DNA of 34,335 nucleotides from SLRI01 sp036796215. GTDB taxonomy: Bacteria; Pseudomonadota; Alphaproteobacteria; Geminicoccales; Geminicoccaceae. Under the pieces are notes generated by a model, which did no database searches, had not been told where the DNA came from, and worked only from the letters and a program-made list of their open reading frames with translations. Positions 18,598 to 26,032 of the stretch are shown here, one piece after another; within the stretch, counting starts at the first letter, position 1, and each line of letters starts with the position of its first letter. The stretch lies in assembly GCA_036796215.1 (NCBI GenBank), contig DAIRDJ010000031.1, forward strand, positions 1 through 34,335, read 5' to 3'. Both the position numbers and the translations under genes were made by a program.

Positions 18598-19340
18598 ACG
18601 CCGTCTTTCTCGGCCCCAGTCTGCCGCCGGATGCCGCCCGCAGTCTCTGCCCTGCCGTCCTGCTGCCGCCCGCCCGCCGCGGCGATATCCTGGCCGCGAT
18701 CGAGCGGTATCGGCCGACCACCATTGCCCTGATCGACGGCTATTTCGAGCAGGTGCCGTCGGTCTGGCACAAGGAGCTGCTCCATGCCCTGGCCCTCGGC
18801 ATCCGCGTTGCCGGGGCCGCCAGCATGGGAGCGCTGCGCGCCGCCGAACTCGGCAGCTTCGGCATGATCGGCGTGGGCCGCGTCTACGACGCCTATGTCA
18901 GCGGCCGCTTTCCGCCCTTTCCGGAGCCGTTCGAGGACGACGACGAGGTCGCCGTGGTGCACGGGCCGGCCGAGGCGGGCTACCCCTCGACCGACGCCAT
19001 GGTCGACATCCGCGCCACCCTGGCCAGTGCGGTCGAGGCGTCCGTGCTCGACCTCGCGACCGCACATGAAGTGGGCGGTGTCGCCAAGGGCCTGTTCTAC
19101 AAGGAGCGGAGCTGGCCCAGGGTCCTGGAGCGTGCCGGGGACGCCGGGATCGACCCGGCTGCGGTGGCGCGGCTCGGCACTTGGCTGCCCGCCGGGCGGG
19201 TGGCGCAAAAACGCCTCGACGCCCTGGAGCTGCTGCGTCGCATCGCCGGGGACGAGCTGCCGCAGAGCCCGACCGCCTTTCGTTTCGAGCGCACCTTGCT
19301 CTGGCAACAGGCGCTGGAAGCCGGGGGCACAAGGCGATGA
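18594..19340 (+). CDS. TfuA-like protein, partner of YcaO
   Basis: A 248-residue protein with the conserved TfuA core: ALIDGYFEQVPSVWHKELL, then VAGAASMGALRAAEL, FGMIGVGRVYD and DDDEVAVVHGPAE. TfuA was named from trifolitoxin synthesis. With YcaO it is required for thioamides in thioviridamide- and thiovarsolin-type peptides and in methanogen McrA thioglycine, where it is thought to deliver sulfide or stimulate the YcaO. The start ATG overlaps the ycaO stop (ATGA at 18594), and its own stop overlaps the peptidase start (ATGA at 19337), so translation is coupled through all three. No signal peptide is seen and the protein should be cytoplasmic. Confidence 0.92.
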   Translation: MNAVFLGPSLPPDAARSLCPAVLLPPARRGDILAAIERYRPTTIALIDGYFEQVPSVWHKELLHALALGIRVAGAASMGALRAAELGSFGMIGVGRVYDAYVSGRFPPFPEPFEDDDEVAVVHGPAEAGYPSTDAMVDIRATLASAVEASVLDLATAHEVGGVAKGLFYKERSWPRVLERAGDAGIDPAAVARLGTWLPAGRVAQKRLDALELLRRIAGDELPQSPTAFRFERTLLWQQALEAGGTRR

Positions 19341-20599
19341 GTTTCTCCCTCGACCGCTTCTTCCGTCAATCCGGCACCCGCTTCAGGCTCTTCGCGCAGT
19401 CGCCGGTGCTCGACGATTTTCGCGAGCCCGAGATCGTCCACGTCTCCTCGGCAAAGGGCAGCCTCGGCCCCGGACCCTCCGACGACCGCATGTATGCGCT
19501 CAGCCCGATCGACAAGAAGCCCTACGGTGCCGAGGACTTGCCGCCCTTCCGTGGGCCAAAGGAGCTGCCGGCCTTGCCCGATCCCGGCGGCCATTTCGAC
19601 CACCTCCATCCCGGCGATCAGGGCTTCGAGGCGGCCCACATGTTCGGCACCGTGCGCCGGGTGCTCGACGTCTGGGAGGTCTATCTGGGTGGCCCCTTGC
19701 ACTGGCACTTCTCGATGACCCACCCGAGGCTCGAGCTGATCCCGCACGTCGCCTGGGACAACGCGCATTTCGGCTGGGGCTTCATGGAATGCGGCGAAGG
19801 CGCCGACGACCAGGGCGAGAAGCGCCCCTATGCACTGAATTTCGACGTCCTGGCGCACGAGACCGGGCACGGCATCGTCTTCTCGCTGGTCGGCGTGCCC
19901 ACACCCGAGACCCTGACTACCGCCTATCGCGGCTTTCACGAATCCGCCTCGGATTGTGTCGCGATGCTCTCGGTCCTGCATTTCGACAGCTTCGTCGATC
20001 ACGTGCTCAGGGTCAGCGACGGCGATCTCTACAAGGCCAACGAGCTCAACCGGATCGGCGAGCTCTCGGCGACCCGGCAGATCCGCTCGGCCTCCAATGC
20101 GCTGAAGATGGCCGACGTCGTCAGCCTCGACACCCCGCCGGGCAAGCTGACCGGCAAACAGGCGCACACGCTCGGCCTACCGCTCACCGGCGCGATCTTC
20201 GACATCATCGTCGACCTCTATCTCGACCGCCTGGTCGCCTTCGGCGTGGTCGGCGCCGAGCTCGCGTCCACCCTGCGCCGCGCCGCTCAGGCAGACGACC
20301 TCGAAGCCACCGACGACCGGGCGCTGACCGACGCCTATCGAAGCGAGCCCGAAGGCTTCCGCGACGCGCTCCGCGATGCCCGCGACACGGTCGGCCTCAG
20401 GCTGGCCGCGACGTTCCACCGACTGCAGCCGGCCGGTCTCACCTTCAAAGGCATCGCCCGCAGCTTTCTCGCCGTCGACCGCGAGCTCACCGGCGGGGCC
20501 AACCAGGCCTTGATCGCCGACAGCTTTCGCTGGCGGCAGATCCTGCCCAACCCGGACCGGCCGCGGGAAACCGTGGCGCGTCGTGCGATATTGGTCTAG
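19337..20599 (+). CDS. Thermolysin-like (M4-type) gluzincin metallopeptidase, cytoplasmic
   Basis: A 420-residue zinc peptidase. The zinc site is HETGH (174-178) followed by HESASD, with E202 as third ligand and D206, equivalent to the NEAISD segment of thermolysin. Upstream FEAAHMFGTVRRVLDVWEVYLG and NAHFGWGFMECGEG match the order of N-terminal M4 elements (DAHYY...; MVYGDGDG). No signal peptide, propeptide or membrane helix is present, unlike secreted M4 enzymes, so it should act in the cytoplasm. Start ATG 19337 overlaps the tfuA stop. Thermolysin-like enzymes favour bulky hydrophobics at P1', so A-M or M-M bonds in the repeats of the next gene are possible targets; this is inference. It could instead remove a leader from another peptide. 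Confidence 0.78.
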   Translation: MSFSLDRFFRQSGTRFRLFAQSPVLDDFREPEIVHVSSAKGSLGPGPSDDRMYALSPIDKKPYGAEDLPPFRGPKELPALPDPGGHFDHLHPGDQGFEAAHMFGTVRRVLDVWEVYLGGPLHWHFSMTHPRLELIPHVAWDNAHFGWGFMECGEGADDQGEKRPYALNFDVLAHETGHGIVFSLVGVPTPETLTTAYRGFHESASDCVAMLSVLHFDSFVDHVLRVSDGDLYKANELNRIGELSATRQIRSASNALKMADVVSLDTPPGKLTGKQAHTLGLPLTGAIFDIIVDLYLDRLVAFGVVGAELASTLRRAAQADDLEATDDRALTDAYRSEPEGFRDALRDARDTVGLRLAATFHRLQPAGLTFKGIARSFLAVDRELTGGANQALIADSFRWRQILPNPDRPRETVARRAILV

Positions 20600-20648
20600 G
20601 CTCCCTGCAAGGGATGACGCTCGCGACCTCGAGGACAAGGAACCGCCC

Positions 20649-21539
20649 ATGACAACCATCGGCTTGGCACCCCGACAACGGGTCATCCTCTATGTGAAGC
20701 GGGTCCCGCTGCTCTTCCTCGACGGTGCAGTCCCGGACAAGATCGCCAAAGCCGGCAAGTTCGACGATACCCGATACAAGGACCACATCAAGCTGGCCGA
20801 GCCAGAACCGCTCAAGGTCTTCAATGGCGGCCTCGCCTTCGTCTACGGCTACCGCTTCGTCGACGAGGACAAGCCGCACAAGCTCCCCGAGCCTGTGAAG
20901 ATCCTGCTGCCGCCGCCTCCAGACGGCGCTGAGCCGCTGCCTCCGGTCGGCGCTGAGCCGCAGCAACCAGCGGTCGGCGCGAAGGACGAGAAGGACCCGA
21001 TCGAGAAGGCTTTCCCGAGCGACAAATACCTGCGCTGGACGGCCGACCTCGACGCCGAGACGCTGCTGTTCGACATGGACGAGACCGAGGTCGGCATTGC
21101 GCTGGGCCTCACCGCCCCCGACACTGTGGGCATGGCCAGCAGCACGGGCGACGGCGGCTTCACGCTCAGGGGTGCCGATGGCCGGCTCTACTACGTGCCG
21201 GAAACCCTCGGCAGCTACGAGGTCATCGAGGAGAGCGAGCGCAGCTCGCTGATGCTCGCCCCCGGCAGCGACCGCGACGACCTGCGGGTGCGCGAGCTCC
21301 TCGACGACGGCACCGGCGGAGCGATCCAGTCGCGCGCCATGATGCAGTCCAGGGCCATGATGCAAAGCCGGGCGATGATGCAGTCCAGGGCGATGATGCA
21401 GTCCAGGGCGATGATGCAGAGCCGCGCCATGATGCAGGCGAGGGCGATGATGCAGAGCCGGGCGATGATGCAGGCGCGTGCCATGATGCAGACCAACCTC
21501 CACGGCACGGGCTATCACGGCGGCGGCGACGACGGGTAG
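20649..21539 (+). CDS. Hexapeptide-repeat protein, candidate modular precursor/substrate of YcaO-TfuA
   Basis: A 296-residue protein of no family I recognise. Residues 1-90 look globular (QRVILYVKRVPLLFLDG; GGLAFVYGYRFVDEDKP). A Pro/Gly/Ala-rich linker with three VGAEP/DGAEP/VGAKD units follows, then a second acidic segment (about 120-220). The C-terminus (227-280) is nine tandem copies of Q-[S/A]-R-A-M-M, ending in a short Gly/His/Asp tail. ATG 20649 has AAGGA upstream and lies 49 bases after the peptidase gene; a terminator-like hairpin follows at 21566. There is no signal peptide and no Cys, Ser-Cys or Thr-Cys azoline core. The layout, N-terminal domain then repeated C-terminal units beside YcaO-TfuA, resembles multi-core RiPP precursors such as that of thiovarsolins. 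Alternatively the Met-rich repeats bind soft metals such as Cu(I). Confidence 0.7.
   Translation: MTTIGLAPRQRVILYVKRVPLLFLDGAVPDKIAKAGKFDDTRYKDHIKLAEPEPLKVFNGGLAFVYGYRFVDEDKPHKLPEPVKILLPPPPDGAEPLPPVGAEPQQPAVGAKDEKDPIEKAFPSDKYLRWTADLDAETLLFDMDETEVGIALGLTAPDTVGMASSTGDGGFTLRGADGRLYYVPETLGSYEVIEESERSSLMLAPGSDRDDLRVRELLDDGTGGAIQSRAMMQSRAMMQSRAMMQSRAMMQSRAMMQSRAMMQARAMMQSRAMMQARAMMQTNLHGTGYHGGGDDG
21327..21488 (+). repeat. Nine in-frame 18-bp repeats encoding Q-[S/A]-R-A-M-M
   Basis: Nine contiguous 18-base units start at CAG 21327. All encode Gln-Ser/Ala-Arg-Ala-Met-Met, with Ala in place of Ser in units 7 and 9. The codons differ between units: Ser as TCG, TCC or AGC; Arg as CGC, AGG, CGG or CGT; Ala as GCC or GCG; Gln as CAG or CAA. 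The peptide is therefore better conserved than the DNA. Confidence 0.95.
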
Positions 21540-21565
21540 GCCGGAAGCCGAAAAAGGTAAGTAAT

Positions 21566-21587
21566 GTGGGGAGGCTATCCTCCCCAC
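21566..21587. terminator. Palindromic hairpin between convergent genes
   Basis: GTGGGGAGG (21566-21574), loop CTAT, CCTCCCCAC (21579-21587): a perfect 9-bp G/C-rich stem between the stops of the repeat-protein gene and the helicase gene. An A5 run at 21551-21555 would give a U-run for transcripts on the minus strand, so termination of the helicase transcript is best supported. For the plus strand it is a hairpin without a U-run. A similar element is at 34140. Confidence 0.65.
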
Positions 21588-21612
21588 GCCCCACTATTAT
21601 TTGCCTGCGGCG

Positions 21613-23715
21613 CTAGGACGTCCACATGCCGCGCATCCGCGACTTGAGGTCGACCCGGGGCGTCGGCTGGGCCCCCGGGCTCGGATCGGCAGCGACGACG
21701 GGTGGCCAGGCCATGGCCTCGAAGCGATCGAGGATCAGATCGGGAATGAACCGGCTGCGGGCCGCGTAGACGTGGCGATCGCCGCGGACCGGCTGGCCGT
21801 GGGTGTAGAAGCGCTGCGGGATGATCAGGTGCAGCCGGTCCTTGGCCCGGGTCATCGCGACATAGAGCAGCCGCCGCTCCTCCTCGATCTCGGCCCGGCT
21901 GCCGGTGGCGAGATCCGATGGGATGCAGCCGTCGACGCAGTTCAGGACGAAGACCTGGGTCCATTCCTGGCCCTTGGCGGAATGGATGGTCGAGAGCACG
22001 AGATAGTCCTCGTCGCGGAGCGGCACGCCTGAGTGGTCGCTCGTCGCATCGGGCGGATCGAGGGTGAGATCGGTGAGGAACCGCTCGCGCGAGGCGAAGC
22101 CCTGCGCCATGCTTTCGAGCTGCAGGAGATCGGCCCGCCGCGTGACCGCATCCTCGTGCAGCCGGTCGAGCTGCGGCTCGTACCAGAGCCGGACGGCAGC
22201 GAACTCTGCGGGCCAGCCGGCGGTGCCGCGCCGCAGGTCGGCAAAGAGGGCGACGAAGGCGGGCCACTCGGCGGCCGCGCGCCAGGGGATGCGTGCCGCC
22301 GGCAAGGCGAGGCTCGGCTCCAGGCTCTGGCGCATCGCCTCGATGATCGCCTCGGCCGTCGCCGCGCCGATTCCTGGCAGCAGCTGCAGGACGCGAAACC
22401 CGGCCACCTTGTCGGCCGGGTTCTGGGCGAAGCGAAGGAGTGCCAGCACATCCTTGACATGCGCCGCATCGAGAAACTTGAGGCCGCCGAACTTGACGAA
22501 GGGGATGTTGCGCCGGGTGAGCTCGATCTCGAGCGGCCCGCTGTGGTGGGCGGTGCGAAAGACCACGGCCTGCTGTTTCAGCGATAGCCCGGCCTCGCGC
22601 GCCTCGAGCACGGCTGAGGCGACGTAGTCGGCCTGGGCGGCCTCGCAGCGCAGCCCGACCAGGAGCGGCAGCTCGCTCGACTGGCGCTCGGTCCACAGCG
22701 TCTTGGTGAAGCGCTCTGTGGCCTCGCCGATCACCGCATTGGCGGCATCGAGGATGGTCACGGTCGAGCGGTAGTTCTGCTCGAGGGTGACGATCTTGGC
22801 TGCCGGCGCGAAGTCATGCGGGAAGTCGAGAATATTGCGGACCTCGGCCGCCCTGAACGAATAGATCGACTGGGCGTCGTCGCCGACCACGGTCAGACCA
22901 CGGCCGTCAGGCTTCAGGCCCTTGAGGATCGCCGCCTGGACGCGATTGGTGTCCTGATACTCGTCGACCAGGATGTGATCGAAGCGGGCACCGAGCTCAC
23001 CGGCGAAAGCCGGGTCTGCTGCGAGCTCGGCCCAATAGAGCAGGAGATCGTCATAGTCGAGGACGTTGCCCGCCTGCTTGGCCCCGACATAGCCGGCAAA
23101 CAGCCGCTCCAGCTTGGTAGCCCAGCCGGCACACCAGGGGAAGCTCTCCGCCAGCACCGCGGCGAGGGGCGTTCTGGCATCGACCGCCCGGGAATAGATG
23201 GCAAGGCAGGTGGCCTTGGTGGGAAAGCGGCTGTCGGTCGTCGAAAGGCCCAGCTCGTGGCGGACGAGGTTCAAAAGATCGGCCGAATCATCGCGGTCAT
23301 GGATGGTAAATGCTGGATCGAGGCCGATCTCGGGTGCGAGCTCGCGCAGCAGCCGCGCCCCCATCGCATGGAACGTGCCGGCCCAGGTCAAGGCCTTGGT
23401 CAGGAGCCCGCCGCGCTCGCCCAGGACCTCGGACGATATCCGCGCCACCCGACGCGTCATCTCGACCGCCGCCCGGCGCGAGAAGGTGACGAGCAGAATA
23501 CGTCTTGGATCCGCACCCTCGAGCAGAAGATGGGCCACCCGATGCGCCAGCGTGTTGGTCTTGCCCGAGCCGGCGCCGGCGATGACCAGAAGGGGGGCCG
23601 CCACCCGGCCCGCCCCATGCAGCACGGCCGAGCGCTGCTCCGGATTGAGGCGGGCGAGATAGGCGGGCTCGGCGCTGGTCTTCTGTGCCGTGACTGACAT
23701 GCCAGGATCAAGCAC
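21613..23715 (-). CDS. UvrD/Rep/PcrA-type ATP-dependent DNA helicase
   Basis: A 700-residue superfamily 1A 3'-5' DNA helicase. Motifs in order: Q motif LNPEQRSAVLH, Walker A AGAGSGKTNTLAHR, motif Ia-like LVTFSRRAAVEM, Walker B VDEYQDTN, GDDAQSIYSFRAA, LEQNYRS, and near the end AMTRAKDRLHLI. The length is normal. Close relatives act in nucleotide excision and mismatch repair or replication restart, but I cannot choose between UvrD, Rep and PcrA. GTG 23715 has GAGGA six bases upstream and is preferred over ATG 23700. It is convergent with the repeat-protein gene and about 200 bases downstream of mlaC on the same strand. Confidence 0.9.
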   Translation of the reverse strand: MLDPGMSVTAQKTSAEPAYLARLNPEQRSAVLHGAGRVAAPLLVIAGAGSGKTNTLAHRVAHLLLEGADPRRILLVTFSRRAAVEMTRRVARISSEVLGERGGLLTKALTWAGTFHAMGARLLRELAPEIGLDPAFTIHDRDDSADLLNLVRHELGLSTTDSRFPTKATCLAIYSRAVDARTPLAAVLAESFPWCAGWATKLERLFAGYVGAKQAGNVLDYDDLLLYWAELAADPAFAGELGARFDHILVDEYQDTNRVQAAILKGLKPDGRGLTVVGDDAQSIYSFRAAEVRNILDFPHDFAPAAKIVTLEQNYRSTVTILDAANAVIGEATERFTKTLWTERQSSELPLLVGLRCEAAQADYVASAVLEAREAGLSLKQQAVVFRTAHHSGPLEIELTRRNIPFVKFGGLKFLDAAHVKDVLALLRFAQNPADKVAGFRVLQLLPGIGAATAEAIIEAMRQSLEPSLALPAARIPWRAAAEWPAFVALFADLRRGTAGWPAEFAAVRLWYEPQLDRLHEDAVTRRADLLQLESMAQGFASRERFLTDLTLDPPDATSDHSGVPLRDEDYLVLSTIHSAKGQEWTQVFVLNCVDGCIPSDLATGSRAEIEEERRLLYVAMTRAKDRLHLIIPQRFYTHGQPVRGDRHVYAARSRFIPDLILDRFEAMAWPPVVAADPSPGAQPTPRVDLKSRMRGMWTS

Positions 23716-23913
23716 CGTTCGTCCTCAGCGCGCAAGCAGCGATCTGTCATGCCATCCGCCGCCGAGCGAGGGATCCGCGTGGTGTAGTCAGGGCTCTGGC
23801 GCGACTGCCGCAAGAGCTCGCGCTGGCCTTTACGTCAAGCGTAGCCGCACAACAATCCGCCGCGCGGCCTCGAGCGGCTCATGACCGGAGGTCCGGCCTC
23901 TAGCAGGGGAAGG

Positions 23914-24549
23914 CTAAAGAACCGTCTCGCCGCCACTGCTGCGCTCGCGCATGGCCTCGATCAGGCCGGCCATGCCCTGCCGCTCGATCACGCTGCCGAT
24001 CTCGTTGCGCTGGCTGACGACGAGGCTGATGCCCTCGGCGATGACGTCGATGATCTCAAAATCGCCGCCATTCTCCCGGATTCGCCAGTCGACCTTGAGC
24101 GGCGGCGCCCCACTGGTGCGAATGATGCGGGTCTGCACCGCCGTGTCGCGCTCGTTCAGCGGGGTGCTGCCGACGACCTCGAAGGTCTGGCCGTTATAGT
24201 CGCCGATCCGCTCGGCCATGGTGTTCATCAGGATCTGCCGGAACAGCTCGACATACTCCTGCTGCTCCTGTGGCGACGCCGAACGCCAGTGGCGGCCGAG
24301 CACCAGCCGGGCAACGAGGTCGAGGTCGGTGTGGTCGTCCAATAGGTCCTTGAGCGCTTCCAGCTTCTCGTCGTTGGTCTTGTCCGCCTGCCGCAGGATA
24401 TCGAGAGTGCGGTCGCCGATCTCGGCGATGAACGTCTCGGCAGGCGTGCTCGCCGTTGCGGGTCGCACGAACGACAGGGCAAAGACACCGGCTGCGACGC
24501 CCACGAGGGCGCGTCGTCGCCAGCCGGCCGCGGCCTGCTCATTCGTCAT
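23914..24549 (-). CDS. mlaC: MlaC-type periplasmic phospholipid-binding protein (Ttg2D family)
   Basis: A 211-residue protein that shuttles phospholipid between the outer-membrane MlaA complex and the inner-membrane MlaFEDB transporter. The N-terminus RRRALVGVAAGVFALSFVRPATA is a signal peptide with Ala-x-Ala cleavage. The mature part (AETFIAEIGDRTLDIL; LVLGRHWRSASPQEQQEYVELF; GDFEIIDVIAEGISLVVSQRNE) matches the MlaC/Tol_Tol_Ttg2 family. ATG 24549 lies inside the last codons of mlaA (11-base overlap) and has GAGGA upstream, so the two are coupled. The mlaFED transporter genes are not in the window. Confidence 0.9.
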   Translation of the reverse strand: MTNEQAAAGWRRRALVGVAAGVFALSFVRPATASTPAETFIAEIGDRTLDILRQADKTNDEKLEALKDLLDDHTDLDLVARLVLGRHWRSASPQEQQEYVELFRQILMNTMAERIGDYNGQTFEVVGSTPLNERDTAVQTRIIRTSGAPPLKVDWRIRENGGDFEIIDVIAEGISLVVSQRNEIGSVIERQGMAGLIEAMRERSSGGETVL

Positions 24550-25345
24550 CGAAGTCGTCCTCGAAGATGCTTTCATAGTCCTCGTCCAGCCCCTGGCTTT
24601 CCTTGGCGATGCGCGCGGCGCGGTTCTGCAGAAAGGCCGTTCGCGCGGCGGCATAGAAGTCGAGGCTGCTCTCCTCGAGATCGTCGATCAGCGGGCCGAA
24701 ACGGTACCGGGTATCGATGGCCACAGCGCCCTGGCGCGCCAGTTGCACTTCCAGGTCGGTAACATAGGGCCAGGGATCGAAGATGAAACCATCGACCGCG
24801 AGCCCACCGGCATCACGAAACGTCGAGGGGCCGAACAGCGGCAACACCAGGTAAGCACCGCCACCGACGCCCCAGACCCCGAGCGTCTGGCCGAAATCGG
24901 CATCCTCGCGGGGTTCGACGCCGACCACGCTGGCGAAGTCGAAGATGCCGAGAATGCCCATGGTGCTGTTGATCATGAAGCGGCCGAGGGTGACGCCTGC
25001 CTGCTCGCGCTCGCCCTGCAGGATGTGGTTGATGAACACGACCGGCGAGCGGAGATTGGCGACGAAGTTCGACACCCCGCGCCTGCCGGGCTCGGGGACG
25101 GCGAACTCGTAGATTTGCGTCGCGGGTTCGAGCACCAGCCTATCGAGGATCCGGTTGAACTCGAAAATGCCGCGATTGAGGGGTTCCAGGGGGTCGCCGA
25201 CGGCCGCCGCGGGCAGCGGCGGTGCGGCGAGCGAGAGGCCGAGCACCAGGACCAGCACCGTTGCCGGGAGCCGCCGGGCCGCCAGCGTGACCAATATCCG
25301 TGCCGGCACCCGCCGCAGTCGATCATGGTGGTGAGAACGACGCAT
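24539..25345 (-). CDS. mlaA: MlaA/VacJ family outer-membrane lipid asymmetry protein without a lipobox
   Basis: A 268-residue VacJ/MlaA protein, the outer-membrane part of the Mla system that removes misplaced phospholipids. The diagnostic DPLEPLNRGIFEFN follows the signal sequence. NFVANLRSPVVFINHILQG, RFMINSTMGILGIFD, GQTLGVWGVGGGAYLVLPLFGPSTFRD and FDPWPYV are typical. The hydrophobic signal (ATVLVLVLGLSLAAPPLPAAA) has no cysteine, so unlike E. coli MlaA it is unlikely to be lipidated at that point. The C-terminus is strongly acidic (EDYESIFEDDFDDE). ATG 25345 has GAGAG upstream. mlaC follows with overlap. Confidence 0.9.
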   Translation of the reverse strand: MRRSHHHDRLRRVPARILVTLAARRLPATVLVLVLGLSLAAPPLPAAAVGDPLEPLNRGIFEFNRILDRLVLEPATQIYEFAVPEPGRRGVSNFVANLRSPVVFINHILQGEREQAGVTLGRFMINSTMGILGIFDFASVVGVEPREDADFGQTLGVWGVGGGAYLVLPLFGPSTFRDAGGLAVDGFIFDPWPYVTDLEVQLARQGAVAIDTRYRFGPLIDDLEESSLDFYAAARTAFLQNRAARIAKESQGLDEDYESIFEDDFDDE

Positions 25346-25628
25346 GCTCAACTCTCGACACTGACGGAAGCCGTTGCTCGGTGCCGCGTGCTGCCCCTCG
25401 GCTCGTCTACCCATCGCCGCCGGGCATTGCAACTGCGCTGCGCGCGGCGGCCGAAAATCCACGGTGACAGCATGTTGTTCTTAACCCGCCTTCGTAGTCC
25501 CCTATGTCCGGCTGCCGCCTGCCCGTTCCCCTACCCGACAAAGGTCAATAAACTCTTAAGCGACGCAGGCATTGGCGGGATCGGCGCCGGCGCTGGCATG
25601 GTTTCCGGTTCGAGCGAAAGGGACGGCG
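25346..25628. other. Divergent intergenic region
   Basis: About 280 bases separate mlaA (minus) from a small gene (plus). The part around 25535-25565 is relatively A/T-rich and probably holds promoter sequence. I did not find a convincing -35/-10 pair, hairpin or RNA. Confidence 0.3.
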
Positions 25629-25895
25629 ATGAGCACGGTTCGGGTGGTGTCGTTCAATGCCTTGCGGTTGCGGCTCGGGGCTGCGCTGGGCTTTCAGTCG
25701 CCGCTCTTCGAGCAGTTCGCTCGGGCCCTCGACAGCCGCGACGAGGCCGACCTGCAACGGGCGATCCAGGCGCTCGATGCCTGCCCGGAGCCGATGCGGC
25801 TGAGCGTCCAGAATGTCTTGGTCGAATGGTTGTTCGATCCGGAGGATGCCTCGGGGTTGCTCGACTTGCCGGCCGCCACGGAGACCCGGCACTGA
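25629..25895 (+). CDS. Small protein of unknown function (88 aa)
   Basis: An 88-residue soluble protein starting MSTVRVVSFNALRLRLG. It is mostly helical by composition, acidic in the middle (ALDSRDEADLQRAIQALDACPE), with a conserved-looking LSVQNVLVEWLFDPEDASGLLDL segment. There is no signal peptide, membrane helix or known motif. AAAGGGACGG before the ATG is a good ribosome site, and the high GC third-position pattern supports coding. It precedes the membrane-anchored protein by about 137 bases on the same strand. I do not recognise the family. Confidence 0.6.
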   Translation: MSTVRVVSFNALRLRLGAALGFQSPLFEQFARALDSRDEADLQRAIQALDACPEPMRLSVQNVLVEWLFDPEDASGLLDLPAATETRH

Positions 25896-26032
25896 GGGCA
25901 CCTGCCGCCGCGCTGCCGGTAAAGCGGCCGCGTTCCGACGCTTCGCTATCGAGGGTTGATTAAGCTGCACGGATGACCTAGCGTCGACGACGGGGAAGTG
26001 CTTTCGCATCCCGGCTCGGAGAGGAGTGCCGC

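Noticed and set aside
21327..21488. CRISPR-like short repeats
   Set aside because: The units are contiguous without spacers, 18 bp, in frame and coding.
20649..21539. Hexapeptide repeats as a left-handed beta helix (acyltransferase type)
   Set aside because: That repeat is [LIV]-G-x4; Q-x-R-A-M-M lacks it and is too uniform.
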